Translations under genes and position numbers: made by a program
Notes under the pieces: generated by a model
What the model was told of the DNA's origin: nothing
Seen by the model: only the letters and a program-made list of their open reading frames with translations
Database searches by the model: none
NCBI GenBank assembly: GCA_964515755.1
Contig: CAZEVK010000002.1
Span: forward strand, 46,648 to 110,647
Direction: 5' to 3'
Source of the DNA: JAGVLN01 sp964515755
GTDB lineage: Bacteria > Pseudomonadota > Alphaproteobacteria > Rickettsiales > JABSSG01
Length of the DNA: 64,000 nt
Part shown: positions 44,849 to 52,451 of the stretch, in pieces
Layout: each line of letters begins with the position of its first letter
How positions within the stretch are numbered: the first letter of the stretch is position 1

Positions 44849-45211
44849 CTATTTGCTAGAAGGTTTTTTAGCAACGGTTTTCTTTACAGTAGGCTTCTTT
44901 GTCACTGTTTTTTTAGCTGCTGTTTTTTTAACAGTAAGTTTTTTAGTCAATGCTTTTTTAACTGCAGATTTCTTTGCTACTGCTTTTTTGACTACGTCTT
45001 TAGCTTTTTTGGTTACTTCCTTCTTAACCACAGTTTTTTTAGCTGCAAGCTTTTTAGCAACGGTTTTTTTCTTAACCGCAACTTTAGGTTTAGTTGTAGT
45101 ATTCATATCTTTGTACTCCTCTATATGAATGTCATTATTAAACATATTGTTAACGTTTTTCTTTAATTTGTTTACAAAATTAAACAAACTTTTTTTCGGT
45201 CCTGTTGGCAT
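44849..45211 (-). CDS. Histone H1-like Lys/Ala/Val-rich protein
   Basis: A 120-residue protein. After a 40-residue start (MPTGPKKSLFNFVNKLKKNV) the rest is an almost pure succession of KK-A/V/T units: KVAVKKKTVAKKLAAKKTVV and KKTAAKKTVTKKPTVKK. These resemble the C-terminal tails of eukaryotic histone H1 and bacterial Hc1/Hc2- or AlgP-like proteins. Such tails bind DNA or RNA through charge. GGAGG lies 6 bases before the ATG. It is the first gene of a pair with the ankyrin gene (2-bp gap). It could condense DNA in the bacterium, or act on host chromatin if secreted; both are inference. Confidence 0.75.
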   Translation of the reverse strand: MPTGPKKSLFNFVNKLKKNVNNMFNNDIHIEEYKDMNTTTKPKVAVKKKTVAKKLAAKKTVVKKEVTKKAKDVVKKAVAKKSAVKKALTKKLTVKKTAAKKTVTKKPTVKKTVAKKPSSK

Positions 45212-45247
45212 ACTAATTCCTCCAATTTTTTATAGTACCATTTACAA

Positions 45248-45463
45248 TTATAACTTAAAGTCTTTACTTTTATTCATTAATTCAAATAATTCAAGTCTTA
45301 AATTTGAAAAATTCACGTTATTGTGACTTTTTTGACACAGTACCAACTCCAGAAATTCAGGCATTGTTAATTGCCAAAAGCAGGCTGGGCTTATATTTAG
45401 AGCATAGACAGCTGTGCAAAGCATCTTTTTCCAAGGAATTTCATTTTTATGACTTTTTTGCAT
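45248..45463 (-). CDS. GTA tail assembly chaperone (gp10.1-like)
   Basis: A 71-residue protein matching the small tail assembly chaperone encoded next to the tape-measure gene in GTAs (DUF2376 type). The block IPWKKMLCTAVYALNISPAC followed by FWQLTMPEFLELV shows the family pattern W-x(3)-A-...-L-x-P-x-x-FW-x-LT-x-x-E. The C-terminal 25 residues are not conserved. In siphophages such chaperones guide tail tube polymerisation on the tape measure. The reading frame is intact. Here it lies after the tape-measure remnant rather than between gp10 and gp11, so gene order is changed. Confidence 0.65.
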   Translation of the reverse strand: MQKSHKNEIPWKKMLCTAVYALNISPACFWQLTMPEFLELVLCQKSHNNVNFSNLRLELFELMNKSKDFKL

Positions 45464-45778
45464 TTTTTTATTAACTTATAATATAAATAGTTGTCTAAAT
45501 TATGAATATTAATAATAAATTTTAGTTTTTTATTATCGTTTTAAGTAAGAAAAAGCTCTGCCTATTGATAAATTTAAAGCTGATATTAGAGCTAAATTTC
45601 TTTCTAAAAAATAAGAATAATAAAATATTTATTAGTAAAAAAACAACTTTAGATTACTTTTTAGCAGTAAACTTCTACTTCTATGCGAATAATAATGAAA
45701 AATATTGAAAAAACAACATATAATAAATTTTTTTTTGAATTTATTATCGCTTTTTATTTATAAATACCGATGAATGTC
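45464..45778. other. AT-rich gap with dispersed repeat segments
   Basis: The segment at about 45566-45615 (GATAAATTTAAAG...AGAGCTAAATTTCTTTCT) resembles 42258-42305. The segment at about 45648-45695 (TTTAGATTACTTTTTAGCAG..ACTTCTACTTCTATG) resembles 42332-42372 and 49648-49690. No gene is seen. Confidence 0.4.
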
Positions 45779-46303
45779 TTATAAATTGTGACTTGCATGA
45801 CGCAAAGCTTGTATAATTTCTGTCATAATTTGACTTTGAGATTTTCTAAAAGACTCTCCATCAGGAACATTGATATTCATCACTAAATTAATAGGACGGC
45901 TATTTGTAGAAGAGTTTAACTGATTATTAGAAATCACGTTACCCACTGACAGCAGGAACAAATAACTCAGGACTACGTTCACCAACAAGATGTGATGCAC
46001 CAGAAGATACATTGCCACCGCTGGCACGCGGTGAAACTAATATATCTGCCATCATCTTACCAACCATCTTACTATAATTATAAGGAGTAACTCCGGTAAT
46101 ATTTTGGGCTAATTGATTACTAAAACCGTGAACAATATTTTTTGCGTAACCATCAAAATAAAATAATGATTAAAACGTAGTTTTTCCCCACTTATTTTAC
46201 AATTATCGATAATACGCTTAAGATTGCTAATATCGCCAACTAAACCATGTAAATCTCGCTTAAGTTTATTAGTAATGACAAATAAATCATCCTCACATCT
46301 CAT
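45779..46303 (-). pseudogene. GTA tape-measure protein gene (gp11-like), two frameshifts
   Basis: ATG 46303 with an AGGAG site opens MRCEDDLFVITNKLKRDLHG, a helix like the start of RcGTA gp11. A shift near 46170 leads into FDGYAKNIVHGFSNQLAQNI and, further on, SPRASGGNVSSGASHLVGER and SPELFVPAVSG, which stops at 45939. A second shift near 45960 restores the family C-terminus RPINLVMNINVPDGESFRKS followed by QSQIMTEIIQALRHA, stop at 45779. The joined chain is about 175 residues, near the length of the short GTA tape measure. It sets tail length and helps DNA entry. Confidence 0.8.
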
Positions 46304-46305
46304 AA

Positions 46306-46612
46306 TTACTCCTTATCCAAACCAATAGCAATTGATAGAAACCTGGTGATATCAGGTAAAATATTTAACAACCCCTTTTCTTCAATAAGCAAACCTAACT
46401 GATCATCTGTTAGTATTGTTCCATCATAAGCTTTTGCTCCAGCTTTAATAACTCCTAAAATCGTAACTAGCTGAAGCTGCTCTTGTTCAAAATCAATTAA
46501 TGCTTTTACCTAAGATTGATTCAATTTCACACAATGCTTGAAAACTTGGGCGTAATGTTAAATTTTGCGATAGAAACTTAATTGTAAACTCCCCTCTATT
46601 TATATTATGCAT
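46306..46612 (-). pseudogene. GTA gp10-like protein gene, frameshifted
   Basis: ATG 46612 (GGAGG 5 bases upstream) gives MHNINRGEFTIKFLSQNLTL and RPSFQALCEIESILGKSIN, then TGA. In the next frame the family pattern continues as QLQLVTILGVIKAGAKAYDG and LLIEEKGLLNILPDITRFLS, ending at 46306. The shift lies near 46500. The RGE start, the L-R-x-x-L-E/C-x-I-E pattern and the C-terminal helix fit the GTA gp10 / gene transfer agent family protein encoded just before the tape measure. The TMP start is 2 bases downstream. Confidence 0.68.
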
Positions 46613-47051
46613 TATATCCTCCTAAATAAATTTGAGCTTCCCAAAGGCGGCGGCGTACTAATCTTGGCAAAATTCTGCCTTTAGCATAAATCCAACGCTC
46701 AAATTCCTGTTGAACGTACACATTTTCGCCTCGGTTAATTCTAGAACGTAAAGTAGAACGTTGTAATGCCCCTACTCTCAGATTAAATGTAAATGAAACC
46801 AACATGTCTAATTGATGTTGTTTTAAGTCTTGATGTATTAAACGCAAAACAGCTCTTTGAGCAAAAAATAAATCTTGCTCCAAAAGATCTTCAGCCTCTG
46901 CTTTGCTTAAATGTCGAAAATTTTCATCATCTTTAAGTAAATGGCCGTAACCAATAGTACGATAACCAGCCTGGCAAATGTAAATTTGTGATGAATATGA
47001 TTTAAATGACTTGATAAACTTAATACCTGGTTCAGAAATAAATAATTTCAT
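46605..47051 (-). CDS. Phage-type lysozyme (GH24 family), catalytic Glu apparently lost
   Basis: A 148-residue GH24 endolysin-like protein. The active-site region reads GIKFIKSFKSYSSQIYICQA followed by GYRTIGYGHLL, with LVSFTFNLRVGAL and RRRLWEAQIYLGG downstream. Aligned on the family pattern E-x8-D/C-x5-T, the catalytic Glu position is Lys17 (codon AAA), the second residue is Cys26 and Thr32 is kept. A single G-to-A change from GAA would explain the Lys. The protein is otherwise complete, but hydrolase activity is doubtful. Its end overlaps the gp10 start by 8 bases, and its start overlaps the holin stop by 4, so the genes are a tight lysis/tail cluster. Confidence 0.8.
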   Translation of the reverse strand: MKLFISEPGIKFIKSFKSYSSQIYICQAGYRTIGYGHLLKDDENFRHLSKAEAEDLLEQDLFFAQRAVLRLIHQDLKQHQLDMLVSFTFNLRVGALQRSTLRSRINRGENVYVQQEFERWIYAKGRILPRLVRRRLWEAQIYLGGYNA

Positions 47052-47497
47052 TTATCCCTCGCTCTTTTTGCCATTGTTCTTTGTCTGAAATAAAAACTGA
47101 TAATTCCGACAAAAATTGCCTGATCATCTATAGTCCATAAATTTTTAAGTAGTAAATGATGCTCTGCTAACTCTACAATCATCGTGAATTGAAAATATTT
47201 TATCAGTGCATAAAGACCAAAAAAGAAGTATGCCAAAACCGGACGAACAGATACATTTAAAGCATCAGCCCAAATAATACCGCTTTTAAACGTGTGGTAT
47301 AAAGCTTTAATCTGCACTGCTTCTGAATCGCTCTTTACCTTTTCCAAGCGTCGATCAATACCATGTTCTTACATTTTGATCTGATGATCCATCATCGCCA
47401 GCTCATGCTTTTTATCACTATGATCAGTAAAGATTTTTACAATATCCGGAATAATTGCTGTGAAAAAGCCAGCAATTGACGCAAGTAAAGTTATCAT
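47048..47497 (-). pseudogene. GTA holin gene (3-TM type) with an in-frame stop
   Basis: From ATG 47497 the frame reads MITLLASIAGFFTAIIPDIV and HELAMMDHQIKM, then TAA at 47369-47371. The same frame continues without shift as EHGIDRRLEKVKSDSEAVQI and NVSVRPVLAYFFFGLYALIK, ending FYFRQRTMAKRARDK. The whole 149-codon chain has the layout of the GTA holin of three transmembrane segments: helix 1 at the N-terminus, a charged middle, RPVLAY plus helix 2, and helix 3 near FVGIISFYF. The holin would permeabilise the inner membrane to release particles together with the adjacent lysozyme. Reinitiation could only yield the last two helices. Confidence 0.75.
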
Positions 47498-47528
47498 ATT
47501 TCCCTCATTATTTTTTTTAATTTATTTG

Positions 47529-47557
47529 TTGACATGATAATAATTAATGTTTATTAG
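47529..47557 (+). promoter_or_regulatory. Possible promoter of the Gly-rich membrane protein gene
   Basis: A perfect -35 TTGACA (47529-47534) is followed after 17 bases by TATTAG (47552-47557), 50 bases before the ATG at 47607. The -10 is imperfect. Confidence 0.4.
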
Positions 47558-47606
47558 TATTTTATACATATAATAATTTACGTTTAACTTTATAAGGAGA
47601 ATTTTT

Positions 47607-48218
47607 ATGCCTAATGAAATTAATGATTATGAATATATTTCAACTAATGCAGATATGCATGTAGCTTTTGCACCTTTTGTACCTTTTGTACCTTTTATAG
47701 CTATACCTTCAAATACCTTTATTGTAGGTAATATGATTGGATTTAGTATTATAGGTTATGTGCTTGCTCCTCAAATAATAGGATCTGCTCTTCCTATTCT
47801 GCCTATTGCAGGAACCAGCTTTATTACAGGTAGTATAGTTGGTTATGAAATGACAGGATCATATTTAGCTGGCAGTACAATTGGTATAGTAACTAGTATA
47901 GCTATCTCAACATTTAAAAAATTTGTTGAACTTATAGTTCCAAGTGTAGATGATGATACTATTCTAATTCCTGCCACTCTTATAGGTAGTGCAATTGGTG
48001 CTACAGCAACAACTTTTCCAGAAGAAGGAGGAGCATTTGCTGGCTTTATCGTAGGTGATGTTGTAGCTGCGTTAGCTAAGACATCTTATGAATGTATGAA
48101 AGCAGAACTTAGAGAAAATGTTCAAGCTATTGAAGGGGTAAATTCTATTAAGGAATCTTTACCTGTTCATCAGGAAGTAGAAGTTGCAGGGGAAACTAAT
48201 GAAAATATCGATCTATAA
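47607..48218 (+). CDS. Glycine-zipper membrane protein with shared C-terminal tail
   Basis: A 203-residue protein. The N-terminus is soluble (MPNEINDYEYISTNADMHV), followed by a tripled FAPFVPFVPFIAIP and several Gly-rich hydrophobic stretches (about 45-110 and 125-160). Examples are GNMIGFSIIGYVLAPQIIGS, GTSFITGSIVGYEMTGSYLA and GSAIGATATTFPEEGGAFAG. This is the glycine-zipper pattern of membrane-inserting proteins. The C-terminal VHQEVEVAGETNENIDL is shared with the next gene (VHKDTEVLGEINLTTDI). GGAG lies 8 bases before the ATG and a terminator follows. The function is unknown; a pore-like or host-membrane role is inference. Confidence 0.65.
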   Translation: MPNEINDYEYISTNADMHVAFAPFVPFVPFIAIPSNTFIVGNMIGFSIIGYVLAPQIIGSALPILPIAGTSFITGSIVGYEMTGSYLAGSTIGIVTSIAISTFKKFVELIVPSVDDDTILIPATLIGSAIGATATTFPEEGGAFAGFIVGDVVAALAKTSYECMKAELRENVQAIEGVNSIKESLPVHQEVEVAGETNENIDL

Positions 48219-48252
48219 GAATTCGGTAATTTAGGTATATTTCAATATTAGA

Positions 48253-48292
48253 AGCCAAGAAGAAATTCATTTTCTTGGCTACACCCTTTTTT
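48253..48292 (+). terminator. Intrinsic terminator
   Basis: AGCCAAGAA (48253-48261) and TTCTTGGCT (48272-48280) form a perfect 9-bp stem with a 10-base loop. ACACCC and then TTTTTT (48287-48292) follow. Confidence 0.72.
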
Positions 48293-48357
48293 AGCAACTT
48301 CTGTTTTTGTTCATACCAATATCAAACTTCAGTAGTTATTTTTGTTTATCTAGTTAA

Positions 48358-48419
48358 ATTATAATATTGCAATTTTTATAATTAAAGTTTATAAATTTCT
48401 AATTCAATTGGAGCATTTT
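48358..48419 (+). repeat. Duplicated leader, copy 1
   Basis: About 62 bases directly before the ATG at 48420 (TTATAATATTGCAAT, TTTATAATTAAAGTTTATAA, then AATTCAATTGGAGCATTTT) recur almost unchanged before the ATG at 48973. The segment contains TATAAT elements and the ribosome-binding site. Confidence 0.65.
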
Positions 48420-48785
48420 ATGGCAAAATTAAATAATGATTATGAAAAAGAAAATATAAAAGCTGCAACTGATGCAGAATATAAAGCAATAAAAACTATT
48501 ATTGAGGCTGCACAAACTGTTATTGATGTTACAAAAACTGTTATTGTCACCACACCTGAAGCTGAACATAAAGCACTATGGTCTGATGCTAGAATAATTG
48601 ATGCTTTTGATAAATATAAAGCAATAAAAGCTGATGCTCAGGCTAAGGTTGATGATGTTTATGCTAGAGTAGCTGAAGCTGATTTAAGCACTTCAGTAGA
48701 ACAACCAAATACTACACCAATATTATTAGCTGTTCATAAAGACACAGAAGTTTTAGGAGAAATTAATCTAACTACCGATATATAA
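48420..48785 (+). CDS. Small helical protein with shared C-terminal tail
   Basis: A 121-residue protein from ATG 48420 with GGAG 7 bases upstream; a TTG at 48408 lies inside the ribosome-binding region and is rejected. The protein is helical and Ala/Lys/Asp-rich (ATDAEYKAIKTIIEAAQTVI; DAFDKYKAIKADAQAKVDDV), without membrane segments. The C-terminal VHKDTEVLGEINLTTDI matches the tail of the preceding gene. DNA similarity extends past the stop (AAATTCTGTAATTTAGGTA versus GAATTCGGTAATTTAGGTA). The body is unrelated to either neighbour. Confidence 0.62.
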   Translation: MAKLNNDYEKENIKAATDAEYKAIKTIIEAAQTVIDVTKTVIVTTPEAEHKALWSDARIIDAFDKYKAIKADAQAKVDDVYARVAEADLSTSVEQPNTTPILLAVHKDTEVLGEINLTTDI

Positions 48786-48910
48786 AAATTCTGTAATTTA
48801 GGTACACCTATAACTTATCATGTAAATATCAAGTTATAACTCAATCTCTCTAAGCAATTTCAACATATAGTATTTTATCTGCATTTATAGTTGTAAGAAA
48901 ATTTTTTGAT

Positions 48911-48972
48911 TTTATAATATTGCAATCTTTATAATGAAAGTTTATAAAGTTTTAATTTAATCGGAAAATTTT
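48911..48972 (+). repeat. Duplicated leader, copy 2
   Basis: The counterpart of 48358-48419: TTATAATATTGCAAT, CTTTATAATGAAAGTTTATA and AATTTAATCGGAAAATTTT before the ATG at 48973. It suggests that the two genes share the same promoter and translation signals. Confidence 0.65.
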
Positions 48973-49635
48973 ATGGCAGAATTAGATATTATTACAATTG
49001 ATACTAAAGAAAATAACAAAATATGTAAATATAACACAATATCAGACACAATCTACGTAACTATGGGCTATGTAACATATTTACATTTAAGTCATAGGTC
49101 TCAGCCAATTAATTATTATGAGTATATGAAATTATTTACTTTAATAAATTTCTTAGAAACACCTATCTATATATATAATATGATAGTAACAAGAATTGAA
49201 TGCAGAGATACAAAAGAAAAAGCAGACTTTATTATTGATTTTGCGGCTGCAGTAACAATAACCCAAATTACTCCTATAGCTTTAGCTGTTATCAAAGCGT
49301 ATCAACCAGCCGTTTTTTTAGCTTATATAGGCTATAATTTAATTTCGGAAGAAAATAAAGAATATTTTTCCACAAATCTTAGAGAACCTATAAAATATCT
49401 TAGAAAAAATGCAAATTATTATATGGAAGATTTTATGCATTCAACAATGGAATTTGCTGAAAAAGAAACTATGAGAAAAGTAACTGAGGCTAAAGAAATG
49501 TCAGATATATCCTTAAAATCTGTAGAACAAGCTTCAAATGCTTTATCTGACTTTAAAAATTATTTATCAGATATATTCTACGACAATGAAGAAACTGCTA
49601 ATCAAGAAGTCGACATTGTAGGCAAAACTGAATAA
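48973..49635 (+). CDS. Membrane-associated orphan protein, third of the tail-sharing set
   Basis: A 220-residue protein that I do not recognise. The N-terminal region is Tyr/Ile-rich (NNKICKYNTISDTIYVTMGY). One or two hydrophobic segments lie at about 95-130 (FIIDFAAAVTITQITPIALA and VIKAYQPAVFLAYIGYNL), followed by an amphipathic helical C-terminal half (SLKSVEQASNALSDFKNYLS). It ends NQEVDIVGKTE, a shortened form of the tail of the two genes before it (HQEVEVAGETN). It uses the duplicated leader. A membrane or host-interface protein is likely, but the function is unknown. Confidence 0.62.
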   Translation: MAELDIITIDTKENNKICKYNTISDTIYVTMGYVTYLHLSHRSQPINYYEYMKLFTLINFLETPIYIYNMIVTRIECRDTKEKADFIIDFAAAVTITQITPIALAVIKAYQPAVFLAYIGYNLISEENKEYFSTNLREPIKYLRKNANYYMEDFMHSTMEFAEKETMRKVTEAKEMSDISLKSVEQASNALSDFKNYLSDIFYDNEETANQEVDIVGKTE

Positions 49636-49734
49636 AAAGAATTTGAAATTATTTTTAGAACTAAATTCTCGCATCTATGTTAATAAGAGTCAAAAGAAAT
49701 AGTTCAAATTATTGAAATTACTTCTTTATTAAAG

Positions 49735-50703
49735 CTAATAAACACGACATCTCCTACCACGATCTTGCAAAGATTTACATATTTGCTCAGCTTGTAACTG
49801 CGAAGAAATTGGACCAGCATGAAGATAGTAAATTTTTTTGCCGTCTTTTTCAGCAACCCTAACTTCGCTATTCAAATTGCCTAATAGATCATTATAATTG
49901 GATTTCAGGCTTTTCCATGCTTCAATTGTTGCTTGCTCTGTTTTAAGTGCAGCAATACGTATTGTATAAGTTCTTGGAAGTCTAAGCCCACCAGATTTTA
50001 ATTCAGAGCCAATTTTAGAATCTGGTTGTATAATATTTTCAGTTTTCTGAGTATTCACATTAGATTTAATATCGTCTAACTCTTTATCAAGCTCTGAAAT
50101 CTCAGACTCATTATCAGCTTTTACTGTCGTGCTCTGGGTTACAGAAGGTAAAACTTTCTCCTGAATATTAGATGTAGATGGTTCAACTATTTCTGAAACT
50201 TGTTCAGGTTGAGTTTCCAAGTTTTTTTCAGGTTGAATTGTTGATTCCGGCTTTTCTTCATTCTTTGAAACAATAAAATCTTGCACAGGAACTGAATTGA
50301 CATTAGCTTGCTTTTCAGAAACTATCGGTAAATTTTTTTCAATTTTCTCAACAACAATTTGCTTAGAAGCCGGAGCTTCTGGAGGAGTTACCGTCTTCTC
50401 TGTTTTTGTTTTTTTTGCAGGCGCGCTAGACATCCCTTCATAAATACTCTTATCTCGATTAGCGACTACTAAACCTCCAGGATTTTCAGGCTTAGTTTTG
50501 GTTATTTCAGAATTTGCTTGAATTACAGGTAAAGAAGAGTCATCAATATCATCCGTTGAAGTATATGCATACCACCAAGCTATAAATATAAAAATACCAA
50601 TTACAGCTAAAATTAACAATAGCTTTACTTGCGAGAAATTAGCAATAATTTTAGTTTGCTTCTGCCTTTGTTCTAAATAATCGTCGCTATTAAATTCACT
50701 CAT
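49735..50703 (-). CDS. SPOR-domain membrane protein
   Basis: A 322-residue protein. The N-terminus is cytoplasmic (about 1-25), with one transmembrane helix (VKLLLILAVIGIFIFIAWWY, about 26-46). A long Pro/Glu/Thr/Lys-rich periplasmic linker (about 50-235) precedes the C-terminal SPOR domain (about 245-322: LPRTYTIRIAALKTEQATIE, YLHAGPISSQLQAEQICKSL). SPOR domains bind denuded glycan strands and localise proteins to the division septum. It sits 2 bp after argS, a neighbourhood that recurs in alphaproteobacteria. The function is probably cell division or envelope maintenance. Confidence 0.88.
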   Translation of the reverse strand: MSEFNSDDYLEQRQKQTKIIANFSQVKLLLILAVIGIFIFIAWWYAYTSTDDIDDSSLPVIQANSEITKTKPENPGGLVVANRDKSIYEGMSSAPAKKTKTEKTVTPPEAPASKQIVVEKIEKNLPIVSEKQANVNSVPVQDFIVSKNEEKPESTIQPEKNLETQPEQVSEIVEPSTSNIQEKVLPSVTQSTTVKADNESEISELDKELDDIKSNVNTQKTENIIQPDSKIGSELKSGGLRLPRTYTIRIAALKTEQATIEAWKSLKSNYNDLLGNLNSEVRVAEKDGKKIYYLHAGPISSQLQAEQICKSLQDRGRRCRVY

Positions 50704-50705
50704 AT

Positions 50706-52451
50706 TTACATCTCATTCATAGCTTGAACGCCAATAATTTCTAAAGCTGATGCTATAATCTTACTAACTGCTGATACTAGTGTCAAACGTGCTGCGGTTA
50801 AATCAACATCATTTTCAACAATAAAGCGTAAGTTATTAGATTCCTTACCTCGATTCCAAAAAGCATGAAATTCTGCCGCCACAGATTGAGCAAAGAATGC
50901 AATACGATGAGGCTCACGATTTCGAGCAGCTAATTCAACTTGCTTTGGCCAGTAACTTAGTAATTTTATTAAATTAACTTCAGTTGTAGAAGTTAACATT
51001 GAAAGATCTAACACTTTAGTATCTTCTAACATTTCTACTGCCTTAGGTATAATTTGAAAAGCATTGCGTAAAATCGAATGAGCTCGCGCATGAGCGTATT
51101 GTACATAAAATACCGGATTATCTTTTGATTGATCTATAACTTTTTCAACATCAAAATCTAATACCATATCATTTTTACGAGTTAACATGATAAACCGTAC
51201 TACGTCCTTACCAACAAGCTCAATAATATCTTGCACTGTGATAAAATTCCCAGCACGCTTAGACATTTTTAATGGCTGGCCATCTTTAAGAAAATTTACC
51301 ATCTGCACTAATTTAATATCAACATCGCATTTATTATCGCTCAACGCTCTAGATGCTGCTTTACTGCGTTTAACGTAACCGGCATGATCAGCGCCAAGCA
51401 CCATAATTAATTCTTCAAAGCCTCGATCAATCTTGTCTTTTAAATAAGCAAGCTCTGCACCAAAATAAGTCCAGCTACCATCTGATTTTTGTAGTGCACG
51501 GTCAACGTCATCTCCAAATAAAGTAGATTTAAATAACAACTGCTCTCGCTCTTCCCAATCTTCAAGAATTTTTCCTTTAGGAGGCTCAAGTATGCCACGA
51601 TAAACCAGATCTTTAACTTCTAATAAATCAACTGCACGTTGAATTTTATTTTGCGCATGTAGAGTACTTTCATGAGCAAAAACTTCATGCTCTACCCCTA
51701 AGTCAGCTAAATCACTACGAATCAATACTAACATCGCATCCACAGCAAAGTTTCTTATTAAAGGAAGCCATTGCGAACGCTCATATGAAAGCAAAGTAGA
51801 GTTATACTGAGCTTGTAAAGTTTTAGCAGCATCGATAATGTACTCACCAGGATAACAATAATCCGGCAATTCCATTTCTTTACCATACAAATTTGCATAA
51901 CGAATATAAACAGATTCAGCAAGAATATCGATTTGCTTACCAGCATCATTAACATAGTATTCTTTTGTGACTTCGTATTGGCACTTAGAGAGAACAGCAG
52001 CTAATGCATCACCGTAAACTGCACCTCGCGCATGACCGATATGCATTGGCCCGGTTGGATTGGTTGATACATACTCAAGGTTAACTTTTATACCTTTGCC
52101 TATATATGAATTTCCGTAATCACTTCCTAGAGTAATAATTGACTTAAGCTGCTGCTGCCAAATGCTGTGATCAAGTATCAGATTGATAAATCCAGGACCA
52201 GCAATTTCTATTTTGGTAATATAATCAAGCTTAGATAATTGTGAAACAATAATCTCTGCAACCGCTCTTGGTGATAAATTAATTTTATTAGCAATAATCA
52301 TAGCGATATTAGTAGCCATATCACCATGTGATGGATCTTTAGGCATTTCAACCGATACAGGATCATAATTATCTATTATCCATTCATGGGTTTTAGCCAA
52401 ATATTTAGCTACATCAATAATATCGGTAGTAACTTTACTAAATAAATTCAT
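50706..52451 (-). CDS. argS: Arginyl-tRNA synthetase
   Basis: A 581-residue class I synthetase. The N-terminal Arg-specific domain is followed by the HIGH motif in NPTGPMHIGHARGAVYGDAL. The insertion and Rossmann core include LMVLGADHAGYVKR, and the KMSKS motif reads PLKMSKRAGNFITVQDII. A DALR anticodon-binding domain includes QYAHARAHSILRNAF and ends SALEIIGVQAMNEM. It charges tRNA-Arg. The start overlaps the stop of the deacetylase gene by 4 bases, and the SPOR gene follows after 2 bases, so all three are translated together. No damage is seen. Confidence 0.96.
   Translation of the reverse strand: MNLFSKVTTDIIDVAKYLAKTHEWIIDNYDPVSVEMPKDPSHGDMATNIAMIIANKINLSPRAVAEIIVSQLSKLDYITKIEIAGPGFINLILDHSIWQQQLKSIITLGSDYGNSYIGKGIKVNLEYVSTNPTGPMHIGHARGAVYGDALAAVLSKCQYEVTKEYYVNDAGKQIDILAESVYIRYANLYGKEMELPDYCYPGEYIIDAAKTLQAQYNSTLLSYERSQWLPLIRNFAVDAMLVLIRSDLADLGVEHEVFAHESTLHAQNKIQRAVDLLEVKDLVYRGILEPPKGKILEDWEEREQLLFKSTLFGDDVDRALQKSDGSWTYFGAELAYLKDKIDRGFEELIMVLGADHAGYVKRSKAASRALSDNKCDVDIKLVQMVNFLKDGQPLKMSKRAGNFITVQDIIELVGKDVVRFIMLTRKNDMVLDFDVEKVIDQSKDNPVFYVQYAHARAHSILRNAFQIIPKAVEMLEDTKVLDLSMLTSTTEVNLIKLLSYWPKQVELAARNREPHRIAFFAQSVAAEFHAFWNRGKESNNLRFIVENDVDLTAARLTLVSAVSKIIASALEIIGVQAMNEM

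Noticed and set aside
44853..45128. Hydrophobic 91-codon frame opposite the histone-like gene
   Set aside because: The Phe/Leu/Val pattern is the complement of Lys/Ala codons; an artefact of the KKxA repeats.
28466..47497. A complete temperate prophage
   Set aside because: No integrase, repressor, replication or attachment sites were found, and the genes match the GTA set (DUF2163, DUF2460, gp10/gp10.1, 3-TM holin), so a rearranged GTA locus explains it better.
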